Of a DNA stretch of 10,842 bases, positions 6,354 to 10,842 are shown in pieces. The translations under genes were made by a program, and so were the position numbers. The stretch lies in NCBI GenBank assembly GCA_018623875.1, contig JAAZUZ010000046.1, positions 1 through 10,842 on the forward strand, written 5' to 3'. Every line of letters begins with the position of its first letter. Position 1 is the stretch's first letter. This DNA comes from Synechococcus sp. HW_metabat.21. GTDB taxonomy: Bacteria > Cyanobacteriota > Cyanobacteriia > PCC-6307 > Cyanobiaceae. The notes under the pieces were generated by a model. That model ran no database searches and was not told where the DNA came from. It saw only the letters and a list, made by a program, of their open reading frames with translations.

Positions 6354-6712
6354 GGAGGGTCAGGACGCTCCTGCTCCGGCAGGGGCACCCCAGCCACGCG
6401 CAGCATCGCGGAGAGACTCCAAACCCGCATCATCAATCGATGCCAAGGAGTCATGGCATCCATGTCCACCGCCATTGGGGTCGAGCAGGCGGCCCGGAGG
6501 GCCTGGGCGGCCGCAATCGCCTGAAGCGCTTCCTCCAACGAAGCCCGAAGAGCCCGCTGCTCCGGGGCAGGCACCAGATCATCCGGGGCATGGTCCAAGA
6601 GGACGAGACCACGCTTGAACCAGTAGCGAAAGTCGGCGAAGAGGGACTCGAGCAAATGGTCGAGCAGTTCAGCTGACTCAGCCTTGGATTCTTGAGGGTC
6701 GCTCACCCCCAC
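6344..6712 (-). CDS. DUF2605 family protein
   Basis: A 122-residue soluble protein matching, from memory, the cyanobacterial DUF2605 family of unknown function. Features recalled for the family are seen here: ELLDHLLESLFADFRYWFKRG near the N-terminus (about residues 15-35), a central Ala/Glu-rich helix (LEEALQAIAAAQALRAA), and MDAMTPWHRLMMRVWSL near the C-terminus. The start is GTG at 6712, with another GTG two codons in; GGGTGTGGGG offers only a weak Shine-Dalgarno. It diverges from thrS, leaving 56 bp for both promoters, and converges on the muramidase gene with a 10-bp overlap. No catalytic motif is visible. Confidence 0.85.
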   Translation of the reverse strand: MGVSDPQESKAESAELLDHLLESLFADFRYWFKRGLVLLDHAPDDLVPAPEQRALRASLEEALQAIAAAQALRAACSTPMAVDMDAMTPWHRLMMRVWSLSAMLRVAGVPLPEQERPDPPQA

Positions 6713-6731
6713 ACCCTAGTAATGGTCTGAA

Positions 6732-6760
6732 TTGCGCTGCGTAGGATCAGGGTTGCTATA
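6732..6760 (+). promoter_or_regulatory. Candidate thrS promoter
   Basis: TTGCGC (6732-6737) and GCTATA (6755-6760) are separated by 17 bp in the short gap between DUF2605 and thrS. The transcript would begin near 6767, almost at the GTG start at 6769, implying either a leaderless message or translation from a GTG further in (for example 6820). Only hexamer matching supports this. Confidence 0.25.
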
Positions 6761-6768
6761 CCGCCGCC

Positions 6769-8601
6769 GTGACCGCGACCCGAACCGCCGAGCCTGCAGC
6801 CAGTGATGCAGGGCAGGACGTGGTGACGGTGCATCTGCCTAAGACCAGCGAGAGCGAGCAGCTTCTGCGCATCCGCCACTCCATGAGCCACGTGATGGCC
6901 ATGGCGGTGCAGCGCCTGTTTCCGAAGGCCCAGGTGACCATCGGTCCCTGGACGGAAAACGGCTTCTATTACGACTTCGATAATCCCGATCCCTTCACCG
7001 AGGCCGACCTCAAGGCCATCAAGAAGGAAATGATCAAGCTCATCAACAAGAAGCTTCCGCTGGAGCGCCTTGAAGTGAGCCGCGCCGAAGCCGAACAAAA
7101 GATCCAGGCCCAGAACGAGCCCTACAAGCTCGAAATCCTGGCGGGCATTCAAGAACCCATCAGTCTCTACACCCTGGGGGAAGAGTGGTGGGACCTCTGC
7201 GCCGGCCCCCACGTCAGCAACACCAAAGAGCTCAACGCCAAGGCGTTTGACCTGGAAAGCGTCGCTGGTGCCTACTGGCGAGGCGACGAGAACAACGCCC
7301 AGCTCCAGCGCATCTACGGCACCGCCTGGGAGACCGCGGAGCAGCTCACGGAGTACAAGCGCCGGCAAGAAGAAGCCAAACGCCGCGATCACCGCCGAAT
7401 CGGCACGGACCTGGATTTGTTCTCCATTGAGGACGAAGCCGGCGCGGGGTTGGTGTTCTGGCACCCCCGTGGCGCCCGCATGCGCCTTCTCATTGAGAAC
7501 CTCTGGCGCGAGCTGCACTTCAACGCCGGTTACGAGCTGCTGTACACGCCCCATGTGGCTGACATCAGCCTCTGGAAGACCTCGGGCCACCTCGACTTCT
7601 ACAGCGAGTCGATGTTTGGCCCCATGCAGGTGGATGAGCGGGAATACCAGCTCAAACCGATGAACTGCCCCTTCCATGTGCTGACCTACGCCAGCACCCT
7701 GCGCAGTTATCGCGAGCTCCCGATCCGCTGGGCCGAGCTGGGAACGGTCTACCGCTATGAGCGCCCCGGGGTGATGCATGGCCTCATGCGTGTCCGCGGC
7801 TTCACCCAGGACGACGCCCACGTCTTCTGCCTCCCCGAGCAGATCAGCGATGAGATCCTGGCGATCTTGAACCTGACTGAAGAGATCCTTTCGACCTTCG
7901 ATTTCCGCAATTACGAGATCAACCTCTCGACCCGCCCTGAGAAATCCATTGGGGAGGACGCGGTGTGGGATCTCGCCACCCAGGGCCTGATTGAAGCCCT
8001 CGATCGCAAGGGTTGGAGCTACAAGATCGACGAGGGCGGCGGCGCGTTCTACGGACCGAAGATTGACCTCAAGATCGAGGACGCCATCGGCCGGATGTGG
8101 CAGTGCTCCACGATCCAGCTGGACTTCAATTTGCCGGAGCGATTCAACCTGGACTACGTCGCCGCCGACGGTTCAAGGCAGCGACCGATCATGATTCACC
8201 GCGCCATCTTCGGCTCACTGGAGCGGTTCTTCGGGATCATGACCGAGAACTATGCCGGGGATTTCCCCTTCTGGCTCGCTCCCGAACAGATCCGTTTGTT
8301 GCCAGTAACCGACGAGGTGCGCGAGTACGCGGAGTCCGTTGCCACGGCCCTCAAGGCAGCAGGGATCCGCGCCAGCGTCGATCACTCCGGTGATCGCCTG
8401 GGCAAGCTGATTCGCAACGGCGAGCAGATGAAGATCCCCGTGCTCGGCGTGATCGGTGCCAAGGAAGCCGAGGGTGGCAGCATCAGCCTTCGCAGCCGCC
8501 GCGATGGGGACCTCGGCAGCATCGCCTTGGACACACTTGTTGCCGCCGCCAAAACGGCGAATCAAGATCGGGGAGCGGGGCTCAAGATCAGCCCCTGCTG
8601 A
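6769..8601 (+). CDS. thrS: Threonine--tRNA ligase (ThrRS), lacking TGS domain
   Basis: A class II aminoacyl-tRNA synthetase that charges tRNA-Thr. Numbered from GTG 6769 (610 aa), it lacks the N-terminal TGS domain of E. coli ThrRS (about 60 residues) and starts with a short tail leading into VTVHLPKTSESEQLL, as I recall for cyanobacterial ThrRS. The N2 editing domain is intact: H37xxxH41 (HSMSH) and C144 in LCAGPHV with H148. The catalytic zinc ligands C300, H351 and H477 are present with the same spacing as C334, H385 and H511 of E. coli. Motif 2 is in YRYERPG.MHGLMRVRGFTQDDAH, motif 3 around the C-terminal GSLERFFGI, and an anticodon-binding domain follows to residue about 600. The start is ambiguous because a possible promoter lies almost on it. 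glk begins 6 bp after the stop, so the two are probably co-transcribed. Confidence 0.98.
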   Translation: MTATRTAEPAASDAGQDVVTVHLPKTSESEQLLRIRHSMSHVMAMAVQRLFPKAQVTIGPWTENGFYYDFDNPDPFTEADLKAIKKEMIKLINKKLPLERLEVSRAEAEQKIQAQNEPYKLEILAGIQEPISLYTLGEEWWDLCAGPHVSNTKELNAKAFDLESVAGAYWRGDENNAQLQRIYGTAWETAEQLTEYKRRQEEAKRRDHRRIGTDLDLFSIEDEAGAGLVFWHPRGARMRLLIENLWRELHFNAGYELLYTPHVADISLWKTSGHLDFYSESMFGPMQVDEREYQLKPMNCPFHVLTYASTLRSYRELPIRWAELGTVYRYERPGVMHGLMRVRGFTQDDAHVFCLPEQISDEILAILNLTEEILSTFDFRNYEINLSTRPEKSIGEDAVWDLATQGLIEALDRKGWSYKIDEGGGAFYGPKIDLKIEDAIGRMWQCSTIQLDFNLPERFNLDYVAADGSRQRPIMIHRAIFGSLERFFGIMTENYAGDFPFWLAPEQIRLLPVTDEVREYAESVATALKAAGIRASVDHSGDRLGKLIRNGEQMKIPVLGVIGAKEAEGGSISLRSRRDGDLGSIALDTLVAAAKTANQDRGAGLKISPC

Positions 8602-8607
8602 TCCGCG

Positions 8608-9612
8608 ATGACCACGCTCCTCGCCGGTGATATCGGCGGCACGAAGACCCTGCTGGGCCTCTACCGCGTTGAGGGGTCCGCGCTGGTGCGGTGTGCCGCT
8701 CAGCGCTACGTCTCGGCCGAGTGGCCCGACTTTTCGGCCCTGGTGAACGACTTTCTGGGCGGCGAAGGTTCCGGCTTTGCCCGTCCCGAGCAGGCCTGTT
8801 TTGCCATCGCCGGACCGGTGCGTCAGGGACGCGTGAAACTCACCAACCTGCCCTGGTTGCTCGAGGAGCAGCAACTGGCACGTGAGTGTCAGTTGAAGGC
8901 TGTCGAACTCGTCAATGACTTTGCGGTCTTGATCTACGGGCTGCCGCATCTTCAGCCCGAGCAACAGGCGACCCTGCGGGCCGCCCCTGACGGCGAGCCC
9001 GACCCGAGGGCTCCAATCGCCATCCTCGGAGCTGGCACTGGATTGGGTGTCGCCATCGGCGTTCCAACGGCCACGGGTCTTCAGGCGATGGCCAGCGAGG
9101 CCTCCCATGCCGAATTCGCGCCCCGCACGGAGGAGCAATGGCAATTGAAAACCTGGCTGATGCAGGAGTTGGGGCTGCCGCGTTTATCCATCGAGCGGGT
9201 GGTCAGCGGCACAGGCCTCGGGGACGTGATGCGCTGGCGCTTGGCCAGCCATCCCGATGGACGCAACCACGCCCTGATGGCCACCCCGGAGACGGACTTG
9301 CCAGCCGCGACGGCTGCGGCGGCCACCGCCGGTGACCCCTTAGCCCGCGCGGCACTGGATCTCTGGCTCGCGGCCTATGGCAGCGCCGCTGGGGATCTTG
9401 CCCTGCAAAGCCTTTGCTTTGGCGGCCTCTGGGTGGGCGGCGGGACCGCAGGCAAGCTGCTGAAGGAGTTGCAGTCAGAACGGTTCCTTGGCCCCCTTCT
9501 CAACAAAGGACGCCTGAGCTCGGTGGTGGAACAAATCCCAGTCCATGCCTTGATCGATGCCGAGACGGGCCTGTTCAGTGCCGCCTGTAGGGCCCGGCTC
9601 CTGAACGCCTGA
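8608..9612 (+). CDS. glk: Glucokinase (Glk family)
   Basis: Phosphorylates glucose with ATP to glucose 6-phosphate, feeding glycogen breakdown products or imported glucose into glycolysis and the pentose phosphate route. At 334 residues it fits the E. coli Glk-type family rather than the ROK family; I see no ROK-type Cys-rich zinc motif. Visible signatures are the phosphate-binding DIGGTK (8-13), AGPV..GRVKLTNLPW, the catalytic Asp in LVNDFAV (D104), a second glycine-rich loop GAGTGLGVA (141-149), EASHAEFAP (from 164, matching the glucose-binding EGGHVDFAP of E. coli), SIERVVSGTGL and the C-terminal GGLWVGGGTAGK. ATG 8608 follows the thrS stop by 6 bp with no clear Shine-Dalgarno, suggesting translational coupling. 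The link to thrS looks positional, not metabolic. Confidence 0.95.
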   Translation: MTTLLAGDIGGTKTLLGLYRVEGSALVRCAAQRYVSAEWPDFSALVNDFLGGEGSGFARPEQACFAIAGPVRQGRVKLTNLPWLLEEQQLARECQLKAVELVNDFAVLIYGLPHLQPEQQATLRAAPDGEPDPRAPIAILGAGTGLGVAIGVPTATGLQAMASEASHAEFAPRTEEQWQLKTWLMQELGLPRLSIERVVSGTGLGDVMRWRLASHPDGRNHALMATPETDLPAATAAAATAGDPLARAALDLWLAAYGSAAGDLALQSLCFGGLWVGGGTAGKLLKELQSERFLGPLLNKGRLSSVVEQIPVHALIDAETGLFSAACRARLLNA

Positions 9613-9643
9613 GTGGGACACTGAGCCCAGCAGAACAGAGCGC

Positions 9644-10588
9644 ATGGCCCGCCCCCGCATCGGACAGGGGGTTGTGGTGGATGTCCCCGCCACAACAGCC
9701 AACTTGGGTCCCGGCTTTGATTGCCTTGGTGCAGCCCTCGATCTCAATAACCGCTTCGAGATGCGCTGCATCGAAGGAGGGGGTGAGCGCTTCGAATTGG
9801 TGATCGAAGGCAGTGAGGGCTCCCACCTGCGCGGCGGCCCCGACAACCTCGTCTATCGAGCTGCGCAGCGGGTTTGGAAAGAGGCAGGAGAAGAACCCAT
9901 CGCCATTGAGGCCCGGGTCCGCTTGGCCGTACCCCCCGCTCGGGGATTGGGCAGCAGCGCCACAGCCATCGTGGCCGGCTTGATGGGAGCGAACGCCCTG
10001 ATTGGCGAGAAGCTGAGCCGCGAGAAGTTGCTGGAGCTGGCGATCGACATTGAAGGCCACCCCGACAACGTGGTCCCTTCTCTCCTCGGCGGGCTCTGTT
10101 TGACAGCGCGCGCGGCCTCCCACCGCTGGCGCGTCGTGCGCTGCGAGTGGGACCCCAAGGTGATGGTGGTGGTGGCGATCCCAGCGATACGCCTCTCCAC
10201 CAGCGAAGCGCGGCGGGTGATGCCCAAGGCCATCTCCATTCCCGATGCGGTCACCAACCTGGGTTGCCTGACCCTGCTCCTACAGGGCCTGCGCACCGGA
10301 AACGGCGATCTGATTGCCGATGGCATGCATGACCGGATCCACGAGCCCTATCGCTGGGGGCTCATCCAAGGGGGCAAAGAGGTCCGCGATGCGGCCATGG
10401 CCGCCGGTGCCTGGGGCTGTGTGATCAGCGGCGCCGGGCCCAGCATCCTGGCCCTCTGCCCTGAGGACTCGGCTGTCGCCGTCAGCAAGACCATGGTCCG
10501 CGCCTGGGAAGGGGCCGGTGTGGCCTCGCGCTCGCAAGTGCTGCAACTCCACCAAGGCGGAAGCCGCTGGGATCACCTGCCCTCCTAG
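9644..10588 (+). CDS. thrB: Homoserine kinase
   Basis: A GHMP-family kinase converting homoserine to O-phosphohomoserine, the step before threonine synthase. It has 314 residues, normal for ThrB. GHMP motif 1 is VPATTANLGPGFD (14-26), the ATP-binding motif 2 is ARGLGSSATA (99-108), and motif 3 is VISGAGPSILAL (260-271). IEGHPDNVVPSLLGG is typical of ThrB. The ATG at 9644 begins 31 bp after the glk stop on the same strand; the Shine-Dalgarno is weak (CAGAG). The stop TAG at 10586-10588 lies inside the left arm of a 9-bp inverted repeat. Placed in a run with thrS and glk, it puts threonine synthesis and threonine charging close together. Confidence 0.97.
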   Translation: MARPRIGQGVVVDVPATTANLGPGFDCLGAALDLNNRFEMRCIEGGGERFELVIEGSEGSHLRGGPDNLVYRAAQRVWKEAGEEPIAIEARVRLAVPPARGLGSSATAIVAGLMGANALIGEKLSREKLLELAIDIEGHPDNVVPSLLGGLCLTARAASHRWRVVRCEWDPKVMVVVAIPAIRLSTSEARRVMPKAISIPDAVTNLGCLTLLLQGLRTGNGDLIADGMHDRIHEPYRWGLIQGGKEVRDAAMAAGAWGCVISGAGPSILALCPEDSAVAVSKTMVRAWEGAGVASRSQVLQLHQGGSRWDHLPS

Positions 10589-10618
10589 GCAGGCGCTCCT
10601 GGGTAGAAATGCCTAGGA
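10583..10618. repeat. 9-bp inverted repeat spanning the thrB stop codon
   Basis: TCCTAGGCA at 10583-10591 and TGCCTAGGA at 10610-10618 are perfectly complementary arms around an 18-nt spacer. The thrB TAG lies in the left arm, and each arm contains the palindrome CCTAGG. No U-tract follows (the sequence continues CAGTTCAG), so it is not a standard intrinsic terminator. It could stabilise the 3' end of the thrB transcript or act as a weak terminator. Confidence 0.5.
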
Positions 10619-10684
10619 CAGTTCAGTCTCACTGGTAGATTTAAACGCTGATCGGTCGCTCCCGTAGGCGCAGGGTGGAGCCCC

Positions 10685-10713
10685 TTGAGGGCGAGGCCCA
10701 GATGCGGGATAGC
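10685..10713 (+). promoter_or_regulatory. Candidate promoter for the gene after thrB
   Basis: TTGAGG (10685-10690) and GATAGC (10708-10713) are 17 bp apart, which would start a transcript near 10720, about 23 nt before the ATG at 10743. The 154-bp gap after thrB (10589-10742) is long compared with the gaps inside the thrS-thrB run, consistent with a separate promoter. Hexamer quality is modest, and the match may be chance. Confidence 0.25.
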
Positions 10714-10742
10714 CGTAAAGACATCCCAAAGCCGTGCACGCC

Positions 10743-10842
10743 ATGGACGCCAATCTGCCCCTGCTGGCCGCGTCTGCAGCGATTCCCGGCTCCGCATTTG
10801 GCGACTCCGCCCTGATCAACGGCACCCTGGCGGCGCCAACCA
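10743..10842 (+). CDS. Start of a protein cut by the window edge, possibly NdhD (NDH-1 chain 4)
   Basis: An ATG at 10743 opens a frame that continues to the end of the window, giving 33 residues: MDANLPLLAASAAIPGSAF, then GDSALINGTLAAPT. GTG at 10734 is an in-frame alternative, and no Shine-Dalgarno is clear. The visible part is mildly hydrophobic and low in charge, but too short for family recognition. My suggestion of ndhD, a proton-pumping membrane subunit of the cyanobacterial NDH-1 complex, comes only from a remembered thrB-ndhD gene order in marine Synechococcus and Prochlorococcus, in which NdhD often has a variable N-terminus before FPWLS. It may be another protein or a wrong start. 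Confidence 0.45.
   Translation, partial: MDANLPLLAASAAIPGSAFGDSALINGTLAAPT

Noticed and set aside
6703..7821. Long open frame of 372 codons on the minus strand opposite thrS
   Set aside because: It lies fully antisense to the conserved ThrRS catalytic region; its Val/Gly/His-rich composition is what the complement of a GC-rich gene gives, and no domain is recognisable.
8215..9144. Open frame of 309 codons on the minus strand opposite thrS and glk
   Set aside because: Antisense to two certain genes, with no family signature; a codon-bias shadow.
1..10842. CRISPR array, tRNA gene, insertion sequence or defence island
   Set aside because: No regularly spaced repeats, tRNA-like folds, transposase motifs or recognised defence domains were found on either strand by eye.

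Overview
The window looks like a core chromosomal segment of a picocyanobacterium of the Synechococcus/Cyanobium type. The main reasons are a clear photosystem II D1 gene (psbA) at the left edge, several proteins that resemble families known from cyanobacteria (a DUF697 membrane protein, a DUF2605 protein, a ThrRS without a TGS domain), and the order thrS-glk-thrB, with a further reading frame after thrB that may be ndhD. Base composition is GC-rich by eye, which fits freshwater, coastal or halotolerant Synechococcus/Cyanobium better than high-light Prochlorococcus. I see no tRNA, rRNA, CRISPR array, insertion sequence, integrase or prophage block.

Layout. Positions 1-787 (minus) hold the first 262 codons of psbA, a D1:1-type protein. 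The 186-bp gap above it (788-973) contains a compact array of three TTCATGAA palindromes next to a plausible psbA promoter. Upstream on the same strand, 974-2413 encodes a DUF697/YcjF-like membrane protein whose GTPase-like middle lacks a P-loop. Diverging from it on the plus strand are a cation diffusion facilitator (2437-3414), a Trp-rich protein of unknown function overlapping its end (3407-3919), and a small protein with a conserved-looking helical core, an Arg/Gly-rich linker and an acidic tail (3939-4391). trpS (4453-5481) follows. After a 200-bp gap comes a lambda-lysozyme-like GH104 muramidase with a possible signal sequence (5682-6353). It converges on a DUF2605 gene (6344-6712, minus), and the two stop codons lie inside one 12-bp palindrome. 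The rest is a plus-strand run: thrS (6769-8601), glk (8608-9612), thrB (9644-10588), then the first 33 codons of a gene cut by the window edge that is possibly ndhD.

Functionally most of the window is housekeeping: photosystem II, two aminoacyl-tRNA synthetases, glucose phosphorylation and threonine synthesis. thrS and thrB share threonine as a theme, and the tight thrS-glk spacing suggests co-transcription. I do not see a complete new multi-gene system. The points most worth checking are the palindrome array upstream of psbA, the pseudo-GTPase DUF697 protein, the Arg/Gly-rich small protein, the domesticated-looking muramidase and two substitutions in D1.
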